A stretch of DNA of 64,000 nucleotides from contig JADLSH010000114.1 of the NCBI GenBank assembly GCA_016169945.1, positions 124,001 through 188,000 of the forward strand. Reading direction: 5' to 3'. The first letter of the stretch is position 1, and each line of letters starts with the position of its first letter. Below are positions 1-11,505 of the stretch, piece by piece. Source of the stretch: Trachythela sp. YZ-2020. Taxonomy: Eukaryota > Cnidaria > Anthozoa > Malacalcyonacea > Clavulariidae. Position numbers and translations under genes: made by a program. The notes beneath the pieces were generated by a model that worked only from the letters and a program-made list of their open reading frames with translations, searched no databases and was not told the origin of the DNA.

Positions 1-344
1 TTGAAATGAAATCCGCTCAAATCATGCACGATACTTATGTAAAGCAACAAATTTATACATTTATTGAGTAATAAAAACTTACTTATTCATTGGCATAATA
101 ATGCTTCTTGTGGAACCTTATATTTCAATATTTTATCATTATCACCATGGTTGCAATACTTTTCGCCTTTTCGCATTGATTAGGAAGCCTTGTTGCTTCT
201 TTATCTGCTTCTTTCTTATCAGTTCAATATTTTCCGGGTTTTATTCGACATTTTCTCATTTCAAAAATTCGTTTTTGTGTAATTCCTGTGAGTATATATG
301 TTAAGGAATGTAAATTTCGCTTGAGACCAATAATTTAAAAATAT

Positions 345-560
345 TTCGGTTAAGCTTCTGACGTATACATTGCACAGAAAAATTGTTGTCTTGGCCAATG
401 GCCGCCAATCCGCACTTGAATTTTTTTCGCACATGCGCATAACACACAAAACCGTCCAACGCCCATGACGTAATGACATAACTTTACACTTCACTACTCT
501 TTCAGGTACACGCGGGTGTAAAAACCCGAGCGGAATTAGTTCCCTCGCCCTGGGCTTACA
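345..560. repeat. Diverged interspersed repeat, copy A
   Basis: This stretch is a diverged relative of 2160-2390: both contain a (G/T)CTTRGCCAAT core, a CGCATGCGCATAAC-like core, and a CCGAGCGGAATTAGT block followed by CCCTCG. It has no long ORF. The same repeat recurs in units 2 and 3, so copy A predates the duplication. The rest of 1-656 shows no gene. Confidence 0.5.
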
Positions 561-656
561 TCCGGGACGGCAAATGGTTATGCTTTCATTTCACCTGGGT
601 TTGTTTGTATGTGTGTTTGTTTCTCGTATTAAAGCACGTATTAAAGTTTAGTTTTG

Positions 657-2390
657 TACTAGAAATACATGCTTGCAGTAACCCCTCGCCACATGCATCC
701 GAACATTGACAGACACTACATTCCAAAAGATTACTGTTACTAAGCTTTTTCATCACAAAATCTGCTATGCAAAGGTGGTAGACGAGTCAGATATCTGGGT
801 TCAAAGCAAAATTTTGGCTTGGAAAACTGAATTGGATCTCTGGGCCTCTGGCTCACACCCCTCTTCACGACGCACTCAAAGGCTATCGCCGTATGAAATG
901 TTTTACTTGACGTAATCATTGTGTTTCCCTTCATTTTAAATGTGCCATTAAAATTTTGATCATTACTGTAATAGTTTGGAAAGAAGAGTGGAAGGAAACA
1001 ATAATATTTTGGGAAATCTATTTTGGGTTGAGAATTTTTGAAAGAATAAAAAATGGAAATTTTGTTTCAAGAAGAGGAAGCACAGTAGCCATGGCAACTC
1101 GATTAATAATATAAATTTCTTTTCTGGGGCCGGTTGTTCAAAAGCCGGTTAACTTAACCCTGGGTTAGTGGTAACTTTCATACAAGTTTCCCGACATCGG
1201 TTATATTAATATGAATACTTTTTTCTATCAACCTTGTACTGGGCGATAGAAGTTTTTGTTCATATAGTTTTGAAATAAACAAACATGTAGAAGTATACAA
1301 ACCAGAACAGCAGATCAAAATTAAACCCGGGGTTAGCGTTAACCGGCTTTTGAACAACCGGCCCCTGGAGTACAAAACAGTTTACAAAAGCTGCAAAAAT
1401 AATTAAAATATTAGTTGTTTTAGCCATCGAAATATGAGATATATGCGGTAGGTATGTTCTTATGCATTCTATCAGCTTCAAATTAATGTTTTAATGCAAC
1501 CTTCCGTTCACTAAAACGTTTCGAAAGTTTGTAAAACTAAACTGCCTTTTACTCTATATTTCTTTTCTTTTCTGTACAAACTGTGATAATATTTTTACTT
1601 TTAACAATAAAATTACCAATTGCCCAACTATATAAAGTAGGTATGTTATTTTGTTCTTTTTTTGGCTTTGATTTACTGTACAAAACGTTTCGAAATTGTC
1701 ATAAAACTTCAACTGTTTTTTTGAACAGGATTTTTATACTGAAGTTTTTTAGATAAAATATGTTTTTCTTTTCTATATAACGCATTTGAATTAACACTAA
1801 AACAATGTTGTATTGACCACACAGGATGAACTATGCAATTTCAAAACCACAAACTATAGTTGCATGCCAATTGACGGCAAAACTGCAAAAACAAGTATGC
1901 AAAATAAACACTTACCCGTTTAATTTAAAACGCTTTAAAACTCGAAAATCCTGTCCTTTCTCGGCTTTTCGACTGCTTTATTTTCTTATTGACTTTAGTA
2001 AATAAAGGTCCTCTAAAAAATTTTCACTTCTCTTGTTTTGGAGACTTAATATTTGTCTGAATTAATATGTCCGACTCCAGACTATTTTGAAAAAAGTTTT
2101 CATATAAATGCATTATAAATTAAATATGCCAAAAATAAAATGCCAAAATGGCAGTTATTTTTCTGACGTTTGCATATAAAAACAAAATCGTTGTCTTAGC
2201 CAATCATGATGTAGCTAATTACCAGTTTTCTCTCCGCTTTAACTCGCGCATGCGCATAACTTAAAAAACCGTCCATGACAAAAAAAAATGGTGGACGACT
2301 TTGCATTCCACAATGTTTTCACATACCCGAGTGTAAATATCCGAGCGGAATTAGTACCCTCGCACGGCGCTTCGCGCCGGCTCGGGGATA
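657..2390. repeat. Unit-1-specific 1.73 kb insertion
   Basis: Unit 3 runs directly from AAAGTTTAGTTTTG into AAAAGTGGACAAG, whereas unit 1 has about 1.73 kb between these points. The insert has no convincing ORF. It contains a Harbinger-type MITE (1127-1364), AT-rich filler, and at its right end a diverged second copy of the 345-560 repeat. I cannot tell whether it arrived as one event or was lost from the other units. Confidence 0.75.
1127..1364. mobile_element. Harbinger-type MITE with CTG target duplication
   Basis: A 238-bp element with terminal inverted repeats starting GGGCCGGTTGTTCAAAAGCC and extending into GGTTAAC, with no coding capacity. It is flanked by CTG at 1124-1126 and 1365-1367. 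A 3-bp CWG/TWA duplication and a GGGC-start terminus are typical of PIF/Harbinger non-autonomous elements. Confidence 0.75.
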
Positions 2391-2489
2391 AAAGTGGACA
2401 AAAAATTCACAAACGTTTATCTTGCTTTCCCCTGTTGAACATGCAGAACTGAATGCATAATTAGTGCATGTATAATTTAGGCATTAATA

Positions 2490-2620
2490 GACCCCTTGCA
2501 TTGTTTACATTTTGCTGCCAAGCAAATTCCGATTATACAAAAGATTATGTTTTCCATTGTGATTCAACAATTGCATATCACAATTTGCCTGCTAGAGAAA
2601 CGTAAACAAGGCAAGGTGTC
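2490..2620. mobile_element. Hairpin MITE (GACCC..TTGCCTTGTTTAC), unit 1 upstream copy
   Basis: Ends are inverted copies: left GACCCCTTGCATTGTTTAC, right GTAAACAAGGCAAGGTGTC. The core resembles that of 30871-31029. It lies just upstream of exon 2 of the transporter gene and recurs at the same place in units 2 (about 15636-15766) and 3 (about 29166-29296). No coding capacity. Confidence 0.65.
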
Positions 2621-3910
2621 AAAACTGGACTTAATATGCTGGCGAAAGTATGTAGTCTCTGAGTGCCCTCTATAATATCGTTGTTTGGTAAAACAAATAC
2701 ACAAATTCAAAAGAAACCAAAATAAAAAAAATATTAATATGGTGTACAAGCACTACACTAGATTTCTCCTCGCTCTCATGCCATGTGTTTTTCTCCCCCC
2801 TCACTCTGTCATGTGACAATGTCTACGTCACAATACTACACCCTCTAGTTTTTAAATATGTGTTTCAAATTTCTTTTATATATAGGTAATTCCACAAACT
2901 TCACCACACGTCAAAATGTACCTTGGATGAGCAATTTGTTTCTCGTGATGACTATAGCAAGATCATTATTGTCGTTCCTCGAATCCATGGCGATATCACT
3001 GGGTAATGTGGCAACGATGTCCTGGCTTGGTAATCAGAGAGAAAAATTTGGCGCATATTACGGATGGACACATTTTGGAACTAGCACTTTAATTGTCGTC
3101 TCCGCTGCGCTCGCTTGGGCAGTAAGAATAGAAATATGCGGCGTTGAAGGATACGGTTATTTCGCTAGTTTTCTGCTGGCCAGCACTTTTCTCGTGTTAT
3201 CGATGCTGTCTCTTCCATTTTTCGAATTCAAATACGAAACTGATCGCACCATTAGCTGGAAAGAAGTAAAAAGTGTTGTGTTTAACGGCCACTATTTTTA
3301 CATGTACATATTGACATTTTATTTGGCGGTTTGTGTGGCGTTTCAGATTTACTGGGAGTTTTGGTATTTGGATGAACTCCAAGCCAGTCCATTAGTTATG
3401 GTGGGGCTGCTTTGGTTCGAAGACCATTGTTGGCAGCTTCTCTATTCTGCTCAGGCTACGTGATAAGGAAAGTTGGTGAATTGTATACAATATGTATTTC
3501 TTTTCTACTATTTACGGTGGCGTTCATCGCTCTGTCTTTCACTCGTGTCTATTGGTATGTTCTTGCTATAGATATTCTTCCTGGTGCAGCATATGGATTG
3601 GGGTATAGTGCGCTCACGGTGAATCTGTCTAAAGCTGGATCTAAAGCATGTTCTGGAGTAATACTTGGTAAGTTTCACAGATACTTTTGGTCTTAAGGCT
3701 GTTTCCATTTCAACCGTATCTTACCGAAACGTAGTGTATTTCTTTATTTCCAAAGCATTCGGGTAGAACTATGATATTCTACAAAATGAACTGATGACTT
3801 CGACAGGAAAGAAAATGCTACGGTACGTTACGATTGGTTTGAAGTGGAAAATAGGCTTTAGAATATAAATGGATATAAACAAATGAACAACAGAGTTCAT
3901 GTGTGGCGTT

Positions 3911-4063
3911 CAGTAGCGTAGCCAGCCCGCCGATTTAGTCCCGCTATGCAAATTTGTTCGTGTTGATTGACGGTGAAAACAATCAATTTCTAAAGAAATG
4001 AATAACGATAATGATTTGAAATTTGCATAGCGGGACCAAATCGGCAGGCTGGCAATGCCACTG
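3911..4063. mobile_element. hAT-type hairpin MITE in intron 2 (unit 1)
   Basis: Left end CAGTAGCGTAGCCAGCCCGC and the reverse complement of the right end, CAGTGGCATTGCCAGCCTGC, are imperfect inverted copies that continue through CCGATTT.GTCCCGCTATG. The CAGTGGCGTAGCCAG-like terminus is typical of hAT elements. The target duplication is unclear (only GGCGTT shared). Same position in units 2 (17058-17210) and 3 (30588-30740), so it predates the duplication. Confidence 0.65.
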
Positions 4064-4193
4064 GCGTTTTAAATGACGTTTCATCTTCAGTAATGCGGTT
4101 ATCGTGTTTGAGAGTGTGGAGAACATCCCTTAAAATAAACTAGAGGACACTCAGAGATTGAACACCTCCACCAGCATATTAAATCAAGTTTTT

Positions 4194-4298
4194 GACCCAT
4201 TGCCTTGTTTACGTTTTTCTAGCAGGTAAAAGTTTGTTAAACATCCCAAGAGAGCTTCGGAATTTACCTGCCAGCAGAATGTAAACAAGGCAAGGGTC
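4194..4298. mobile_element. Hairpin MITE (GACCC..TTGCCTTGTTTAC), intron 2 copy, internally deleted
   Basis: Left arm GACCCATTGCCTTGTTTACG, right arm ending GTAAACAAGGCAAGGGTC. It is a second member of the family at 2490-2620. In unit 3 (30871-31029) the same insertion is about 54 bp longer, so units 1 and 2 carry an internal deletion. Confidence 0.65.
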
Positions 4299-4878
4299 GA
4301 TCTATTCATGCATAAATTATACATCCAAACTATATCAAATTTTAATCTATTTGTCCTTGACCTAGCCCATTAGCTCTACAAATTGTTGTATAGTAAAATA
4401 TTTTATTTTTTAAAGTTGTTGTGCTTACAGACAAACACACGCATACATACAAACCCAAATGAAAACATGACCTCTTGGCGTAGGTAATAAAGCCAAGTTA
4501 CTGTATTTACTCGTTTGAGCGCCATGGGCGCTCTTTAATACTTTTGCTCTCATATGCGGCGCTTATTCGGGGCGGCGCTTAAATACTGTACCTCCTAATG
4601 GTTGTCTTTTTGTATCTACAGGATTAGAAGGGATGTGTTTCATGTTGGGCTCTGACATCGGTTCAACGATTCTAGGATTACTTTTTTACAAAATTGGAAC
4701 ACGAAGTACACTTCTCGTTTTTGGTGGGATGACTGCCATTATGCTGATCATACTTTTATTTTACATCAAATTTTCGAAACATGTTAATGATTATGAGAAA
4801 TTGCCTGTCGATAGTGATGGTGATGATGACGATGATGACAACGCTAATGACATTAATGATGATAACGATAATGACTAG

Positions 4879-5480
4879 CAAATTCAGTGGTGTAGAAGAG
4901 AGGTGGCTTCCTCAAGCTATTGGAGGGGGCTGAATCCCCCCCCCCCTTTTTTCTTTGTGCAAGAATGCTTTGCATATCATGGGATTTGTGGGTTACTTAT
5001 GACTGATATCATCCATACCCGAATGTTCTCATCCTTGGTAACAAGCTCCCTACTTATGAATTTAGTTCTACATCATTGTATCGAATATAAATGATATCAA
5101 GTTAGAGGCTGGTGCCCATTTTTCTTCTCTCTCTGACATGATATACTCATGTTATAGTTAATGCAGATTTTGCAAGAAAAGTCCGGCAAAGGCATGCAAC
5201 TGAATTACACGTTGTTGTGCTATTCAGACTACATCATTCTATTTTGCCCGAATGACTTGAAGTCAGTACATACTTAAATCGCTTTCGTGTTTGGTCACCA
5301 TATTTAAGATGATATGCTGAACAGAACGCGTGGGATTCAATAATACACTTTGAATAACCATTTGTCCTGTCTATGACGAACCACACTTGGTTTTTGGAAA
5401 TAAGAGAATGTATAAAGAATCGGTTTTATGGATCCTATTATAAACTATGTTCCGTCTCCTGAAACAGTATGGACACGTTT
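4879..5480. other. Downstream flank of transporter copy a, no gene seen
   Basis: Presumed 3' UTR and intergenic sequence, AT-rich, with a poly-C tract near 4930. The same sequence follows copy b at 18056. No convincing ORF or RNA gene. Confidence 0.5.
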
Positions 5481-5648
5481 AATATGATTATGTAATTAAT
5501 CCATTAATCCTTAATTAATATGATCATGTAACCTTAGTTATGTATATTTATATATTTTAAAGTTGCACGCCCTCCTTGGAAACCAGCGAACCTGCTGAAG
5601 GAGTAAGCGTGTTTAAATAAAGTTTTATCTTATCTTATCTTATCTTAT
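5480..5648 (+). mobile_element. 5'-truncated CR1-like LINE tail, (TTATC)n
   Basis: An A/T-rich segment ending in AAATAAAGTTTTATCTTATC and several TTATC repeats, the usual form of a 3' end from a CR1/L2-type retrotransposon. No reverse-transcriptase sequence remains. Unit 2 has the same tail at 18650-18824 with fewer pentamers, so the pentamer tract has slipped since duplication. Confidence 0.55.
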
Positions 5649-5831
5649 ACACGCCCAAGAATGCGAAAAAAGGACAAAAACCAAAGACAAACAAACACAA
5701 CATTATAAATGCAAAGTAGAAATATTTATTTCCTGTTTTTATCACACAAAAACATTTTATTTAAGTGCTTTCACTGTCACATTACAGATACTTCAACTAT
5801 GTTGAGAAACTACGTTCTACTTAAGGATTAA

Positions 5832-5996
5832 TGCACTCTGTGAGTGCATTATAGGGATTTACAAGAACGAGTTCACGAACAAGGAACGAGAGTTTCATAC
5901 TGCACGAGACGCAGTCGAGTGCAGTGTTAAACTTCGAGTTCCTTGTTCGTGAAAGAGTGCTTGTAAATCACGATAACGCACGAACAAAGAGTGCTA
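5832..5996. mobile_element. Palindromic MITE flanked by TTAA (unit 1)
   Basis: Nearly the whole element folds on itself: GATTTACAAG.ACGAG.TCACGAACAAGGAAC on the left is mirrored on the right. TTAA flanks both sides (5828-5831, 5997-6000), as expected for piggyBac- or Kolobok-mobilised elements. Counterpart in unit 2 at 19003-19168. Confidence 0.6.
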
Positions 5997-6000
5997 TTAA

Positions 6001-6600
6001 ACGTCTTAATATTCAATTTGAGTAAACGCTTTGGCGGTATTTTTTTATTTATGAATTATGAGCAAAAACATTCTATAAACTTTGTTGAACTAACTGTTTA
6101 CTAGTTCCTTGTTTAGTTTTGATAATATTCAAAAGTGTTTTTAGAATATTTTAAAACGACAAATAGCTTTTATATAAGAAACAACCTTGTTGTTGTTTTG
6201 AATCTGTCTGTCGAATTACGAATATATTTTCAACCGTCTTCGCCGCTTCGCCACTCATTCACAACTTATATTCCGTAAATTCGTAAAATAAACTAAATAA
6301 ACAACACATGTTTACGTTTAAATACGGAATTATTTTAGAAATTTGGCCACTTCGTGGTTTTGGGATTGTCTTCGGTTTAAAATAAACGAAATCTTATAAA
6401 CTTTTCCACTCGTGAATTCGGGCGCCATCTTGCCGTGCTGATATAAACTATAACGGCACAGCCGTGTGTTGTTGCTATATAAAATGCACACACGTGGTAC
6501 AAATTGACCAATAAGAACGCGAGTTTACGAAAATTGAATATTAAAAAATATTAAAGCACTAATGGTTCATACAGTTTCGCTGGAAATGGCCCCGTTGACT
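6001..6600. other. AT-rich spacer without a recognisable gene
   Basis: Between the TTAA MITE and the gag-like exon I see only AT-rich sequence. Matching sequence follows the MITE in unit 2 (19173-19730). Confidence 0.5.
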
Positions 6601-6995
6601 TCATTTGAAACAAACAGCGCGGCCACGCAGTGTCATGCTACCACGGCCGCGAGAAGATCTAAAACTAGGGTAAGTCTGAAACACAGGAGATGCAGCTGAG
6701 GGAGTCTTTGTCATTTTAGCGATTGCCGTAGCGACTTTACTTTCTTCTTTCGAACCCAACAGTCTGATAACAATGTCTCCCAATTGCAGATTAAACATAA
6801 ATGGTCGAATTTGTCGAAGTATCGCTTCGTATTCGGCGGTCGTTTCGTGGTTCGTTACACGCGCGTCATCCGCCAACTTTTGTAGAGCGGCAAAAATCGC
6901 GAGGTGAAGGCGAGGTGTCGAACCTGTGCCAGCGAGGTTTCAACACAGACGGCTGTCGATTGTGCTTGCAAAGTCTGCAGTTTATCAATTTGAAT
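6601..6995 (-). pseudogene. Gag-like CCHC exon, unit 1 (broken)
   Basis: Minus-strand counterpart of 19731-20195. The middle reads DDARVTNHETTAEYEAILRQ as in unit 2. A deletion near 6890 removes the stretch around FRDPSAILEAL and shifts the frame, and a stop now precedes the zinc knuckle. Function unknown; see the unit 2 copy for the fuller protein. Confidence 0.6.
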
Positions 6996-7241
6996 ACCAA
7001 GCTATAACGAAAACAAAAGAGGCTTCGCATCAATAAATTCCAAGTAGCACGGTTGTAAAGAAAACATGCTCACATAGAAATGGTCAATAAGGTAATCCGT
7101 AATTGCTTTACTAAAATTACCATGGTCTATCATGCAAAACGAACAATAGAAATGTAAAGTACTGACGGCGGTTTAGCAAAGAAAACAAAATACATCAATT
7201 GTAAAGCGAAGCCGCAGGACAACGCAGGAATGTATAGTCCC

Positions 7242-7467
7242 CTACCAGCTAAAATCACTTCTAACCACAACCAGATAAAATCACGTCTGGCCACTACCAG
7301 ATAAAATCACGTCTGGCCACTACCAGATAAAATCACTTCTGGCCACCACCAGATTAAATCACTTCTGGCCACTACCAGATAAAATCACGTCTGTGGCCAC
7401 TACCAGACAAAATAACTTCTGGCCACCACCAGATAAAGTCAGTTCTGGCCACTACCAGGTAAAATCA
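7242..7467. repeat. 26-bp minisatellite, about 9 units (unit 1)
   Basis: Head-to-tail copies of a 26-bp unit that reads CTACCAGATAAAATCACGTC then TGGCCA, with variants (CTTCT for CGTCT, CACCAG for TACCAG). Unit 2 has only about six at 20439-20583. Adjacent repeats differ by point changes and there are no unique spacers. Confidence 0.85.
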
Positions 7468-7775
7468 ATGATGGGACTAGACCATACGCATACGGCAGGC
7501 AACCAAGCATAACATATAATTAGCGCTATAAATCAGATCCCTAAACCAAAGAGGTGCGCCCAATAGTTTAAATCCCGTGATTGTAACGCTCGACAGGCAG
7601 ACTAGTTTAGCTCGACAAAATACCCTAATGTTGTATACTCTCGTCTTGACTTAAACAAGTATAAGCATAGAAATGACCGAATAGCCGAAGCTAACTTAAC
7701 GCGCTGTCGATTATACCTATCGTTAAAGACGGAGGCGTTGTAAAGCCCGAAAAGCCAACCGTAGGCGAATATATT

Positions 7776-7833
7776 CACTCTGTAGCTCAGTGGTCAGAGC
7801 GCTGCACCGGAATCGCTGGGCCGCAGGTTCAAT
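7776..7833 (+). repeat. tRNA-derived SINE, head (split by ISL2EU-like element)
   Basis: Contains a pol III A box (TAGCTCAGTGG, 7783-7793) and B box (GGTTCAAT, 7826-7833) at tRNA-like spacing, with a D-arm-like GCTC/GAGC pair. The B box is cut by the transposon. The SINE body resumes at 11689 with ATTCCTGTCGGAGGACTTAG and a GTTGCATTTTTCTCAGC tail region. The unit 2 equivalent is 20925-20982. Confidence 0.7.
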
Positions 7834-7931
7834 TCGCGACTTCAGCCCTAGAAACACGTGTAGTGTCACGTGGTAAAAAATCGCGAAATGCGGACACTGC
7901 GAGGCATGCTTGTATAAATACTATAGAAAAC

Positions 7932-10323
7932 ATGGTAAAGCGATGTGCTTGGGGAACTTGCAGAAATGATTCTCGGTTCCAACATTTACAAACTAAGAAC
8001 AAGACTGGCGATCCTATTACTTTCTATCGTTTTCCTGCTCCAAAACGCTGGAAAGAAACGGCAGAAAGAAGGAGCGATGGATTATTGCGTGTCATCGTGG
8101 AGACTCATTCGTGTCCAAGAAAGACAGTTACATATGTAGCTTGCACTTTGTCGGCGAAAATGGGCCAACTGCTCAGCATCCTGATCCCATATCAGCTATA
8201 ACAAGCCAAGAAAAGGTTTGTCGAATGTATTTGCGTGTTTTATTGTAATATTTAACTTGCGTTTCCGAGCAACGAGTTTATACATATTCATATATTGTAG
8301 GTTGAAAGGCTTCGTCGTAAACGCAAAGCTCCCAGACAGCGTTTAGGCATTGATGTTCCAGCAAGAAAGGGTACAAAAGTCGAGGGAAATGCAGAAGAGC
8401 CAGAGATGTTAGATCTATTGCATTCGAGCTCATGACTCAAAATTGGAAACGACAAAGGAGGAAGTAGTGGCATCCGAAAGTCTGTTGTTATTGGGAGAAG
8501 ACATGTCAGAAAGTTCAGAACACAATGGCATTGGTTCTAAAAAGGATGAAAGCGTGTAGGTATAGCCTATAGGTATATTTAAGATGGTCTAGAGAGTTAA
8601 TTCAAGCTGATTGTCGAGGCAGTTGCCAGTTGCATGAGTATGGGTATTTGCTAAAAGGTTGACATTTTTCAAAATGTGTTCATAATATTTATATATTTTA
8701 GATCAGTTCATATTTCATATTGTATAGACAGGCTAGACAGCTAGTGCAAGTGTAGATGATAGTAGAGTTATCGTTCTAACAATGATAGTAGATGTTCTCT
8801 GTTCAAATAATAATTCACGACTTCAATATTATGTTTTAGACAAATGTGGTAGCTTCTGACATAAAAGACTATTCAGATGAGATGCTAAAGAGTTCCAAAA
8901 AGTTAATGAAATATTTATTCATTGCTCTGGTAGATGACCCAAAGAAGACCTACCACTATACAGGTTGGCAGTAATCATAGTTTATTTTAATACAAAATGG
9001 TATAAAAATTGATAATTTTCCCTTTCTGTTAAAGGTTTATCAAAGGAGTACCTTAATGTTTTATATGTGAATGTGAAGAAAAAGGCAAAGTCACTGAGAA
9101 TGTGGTCAGGTACTATAAAGACAAAACCAAAAGTTGGCTTACAAAGTAAATATGAAAAGGTACAAACAAGGAAAATGTATACAATGTTGGGTTATTATGT
9201 CGACATTCATTACCATATGATATATTAGTTAACAGATGCACCGAAGGCACCATGTTAGTGATATACCATTTAGATTTCTTACTTGTACTGGCTACCCACT
9301 GACCTCCTTTGTGTTATTAACCCATCATCTGAGTGCATTTGTTACTAAACAGACAATGGCAAAATGGAATCGAAGTAGTTAATGGTTGTCAGGGCTCCAT
9401 AGATGGGCTAGCTTTGTAAAGAATATGCCACTCCATGCAGCATATTCTATTTAGTATGTACATGAACCATGAGTGCCAGCTGAGCATTTCCCCTTTAGTG
9501 AGTAAAATTATCTGGGTGGTAATTCCTTTCTAGAAAGCAGATAACCTAACAAATATTAATGCTTTAAATTTCTGTTTCACTTTTCAGCAAAGGCTGAAGA
9601 CTGCAAGTCTTACCATAAGGGAACAACTGATTTTCACACTGGTTCGATTACGGAGACGGCCTACTTTAGCTTCATTGTGTTCCACTTTTGGTATATCTGT
9701 TGGATCTGGCAGTAAGATTTTTATAACTTGGGTTCTATTTTTAGAAAAAGAACTCGAATTATTACTTAGCTTCTCAACATTAGCTGATATGGAAGGAGTA
9801 AGACGTCCAAAGGTTTTCAGAAATGCCAAGTATTTTAATGTAAGAAGCATTATAGATTGCACAGAACTGTACATTGAAAAGCCATCCATTCAATCCAGTC
9901 AGCGCCGCACATTTAGCCAGGACAAATCATATAACACATTAAAGTTATTGGTATCCATGTCACCAATATGCCATTTTAACTTTGTGTCAAAATTATATAC
10001 TGGTTCAATAAGTGATAAAGAAATTGTTCGACAAAGTGGCTTTCTCGATTCCATAGAGCCTGGAGATGTTATAATGGCTGACAAAGGATTTAATATCCTC
10101 ATAGCCCCCTATCATGTCAAGTAAGAATATTTCATCACATGCATCAACAGCAACCAGAAGGGTGGCGAACTCAAGAGTACATGTGGAAAGAATCATCCGG
10201 AAAATAAAATGCTTCAGTGTGTTGCGTGGAGTTATTCCATTGACATTTAAATCTTACATTACATCTATTGTTAGAGTTTGTGCTGCTATTGTGAATTTAC
10301 AACCAAGCATAATTAAAGTTTAA
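7932..10323 (+). pseudogene. THAP-domain DDE transposase, ISL2EU-like, copy 1
   Basis: The first exon starts MVKRCAWGTCRNDSRF, a THAP C-x4-C half, with the closing CSLHF half frameshifted away because one G is missing near 8072 (GAAGGAG here, GAAGGGAG in copy 2). Later exons begin near 8301, 8838 and 9587. The last holds an RNase-H-type DDE domain with first Asp in IIDCTELYIEKPS and second in VIMADKGF. After ADKGF the frame is broken. The catalytic-Glu region RVHVERIIRKIKCF continues in another frame to 10323, probably after an internal deletion. It would bind the element's ends and catalyse its movement. The breaks make it a likely pseudogene. Confidence 0.75.
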
Positions 10324-10397
10324 TAATAATTTATAAATCTGTGCCAGAGCACCTATATGTCATAATTTACATATAATTTACAATCTGATATTGAATA

Positions 10398-11505
10398 TTA
10401 GGAATATTTAATTCGATGCATATCATACAATATTTTCCATCTCCTCTTTTCATTTGTTCTTTTTTCCTGTGCCACACTGGATGTAAACCATTTGTGATCA
10501 GTCTCTATATATGAAGTTGGGTTTGCCTCATATATGTCAAGGTCCTAAGAAAAATCATCTGGTGTTAGACAGGTGTTCAAATTAGGTAAAATAAAAACAT
10601 AGAGTACATTAGGGTTGTATTAATGTTAACACCCAAACATTACCTCAAAAAAGTGTTTCAGAAATAATGACATAAAAATACCACAATCATTGCTTCCAGG
10701 TTGTTGTAAAGGAACCTAAAAGAAAGATTTTAACCCATTGAGTGCCAATACTCTTTTCTTCGCAAATAACATCGCCTGGCATTAGACGGAATAAAATAAC
10801 AAAGCTGGACACATTGGGACACATGTGATCTATGTACTACTGTACCTTCAAAATTGCTGGTTGAAGATTTTTCATGTTTCTTTTCAATGTTGTTTATGGA
10901 ACACATATGGTCAAGATATCTGAATAATATAATTATCATACACAGTGAATAACTGAATATTGTATGTAATGTAATAACAATATAATATACTAACATTGAG
11001 GAAGCATTACCTTGTGATCTTTTCCGTCATCGGTTTTTGCTCGCATGGTTGGTTGAACTTGGCCAATATATACATGTACCCCAGCTTCTTTTAAAGTTAA
11101 TGTTTCCAAAGAACGTACATAACCATCTTGAAAGAGCCGGTAGCTTTCAAACGACCTGTAAGCAGCTAGGCCTTGTTTGTCATAGTCAGTGGCATGATAT
11201 ATCAGGTGGTTAAAAATGTCGTATAGTCCAAACGGTGGAGAGTCAATAAAATCCTTTATTGTCTTCATTGTAAAAGGATCGCCAATCTGAATATCATAAA
11301 TATTTAATCTTTGCTTCATTGTATACGCATCATTTACCCTTTCGAAGTTGGGATCGAGGGGTAACATCATCTTTTCAACCGCAACTGCGAGTTCGACCAG
11401 ACCAGGCTTTAGATAGCCATTGACACTTACGCCACGCTCTTGCAAATATTTCTTTATCGCGGCTACGTTCATTGCCTTAAAGTTCGTATTTTGTTCTCCA
11501 GGCAT
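10398..11505 (-). pseudogene. Second gene of ISL2EU-like element: SAP-like N-terminus plus Ulp1-type protease end, copy 1
   Basis: Three minus-strand exons with good splice sites and matching phases: 11011-11505 (165 codons from MPGEQNTNFKAMNVAAIKKY, a SAP-like helix pair near residues 10-45), 10644-10715 and 10398-10544 (ending KYS, stop). The middle exon reads QQPGSNDCGIFMSLFLKHFF, the Gln/Asp-Cys-Gly signature around the catalytic Cys of Ulp1/C48 SUMO-protease-like enzymes. The His/Asp part of that fold is missing, so central exons seem deleted. ISL2EU elements are known for a YqaJ-nuclease second protein; I see no YqaJ here. The gene converges on the transposase. Confidence 0.6.

Larger units (their letters stand above)
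2886..4878 (+). pseudogene. MFSD6-like transporter, copy a (exons 2-3, frameshifted)
   Basis: Exon 2 (2886-3667, acceptor TATATAG, donor GTAAGT) and exon 3 (4622-4878, acceptor TCTACAG, TAG stop) encode TM segments 4-12 of a major-facilitator protein like the MFSD6/MFS_1_like family. Exon 1 would lie left of the window. Near 3400 the sequence reads ATGGTGGGG where the sister copies read ATGGGTGGGG. This 1-base loss splits exon 2 into two frames (2858-3463 and 3412-3696). Exon 3 ends in an Asp/Asn-rich tail written by GAT/GAC triplets, shorter here than in the other copies. It is either a young pseudogene or an assembly indel. The substrate cannot be inferred. Confidence 0.8.

Noticed and set aside
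3903..4071. 8-bp target duplication for the intron 2 hAT-type MITE
   Set aside because: Only GGCGTT is shared and it overlaps the presumed terminus. The duplication cannot be defined reliably.
7242..7467. CRISPR-like array
   Set aside because: Repeats are directly adjacent without unique spacers and the genome is eukaryotic. It is a minisatellite.
7781..7833. tRNA gene
   Set aside because: A and B boxes are present, but the T-arm and acceptor are cut by a transposon and the rejoined sequence continues into a SINE body, so it is a SINE head, not a functional tRNA.
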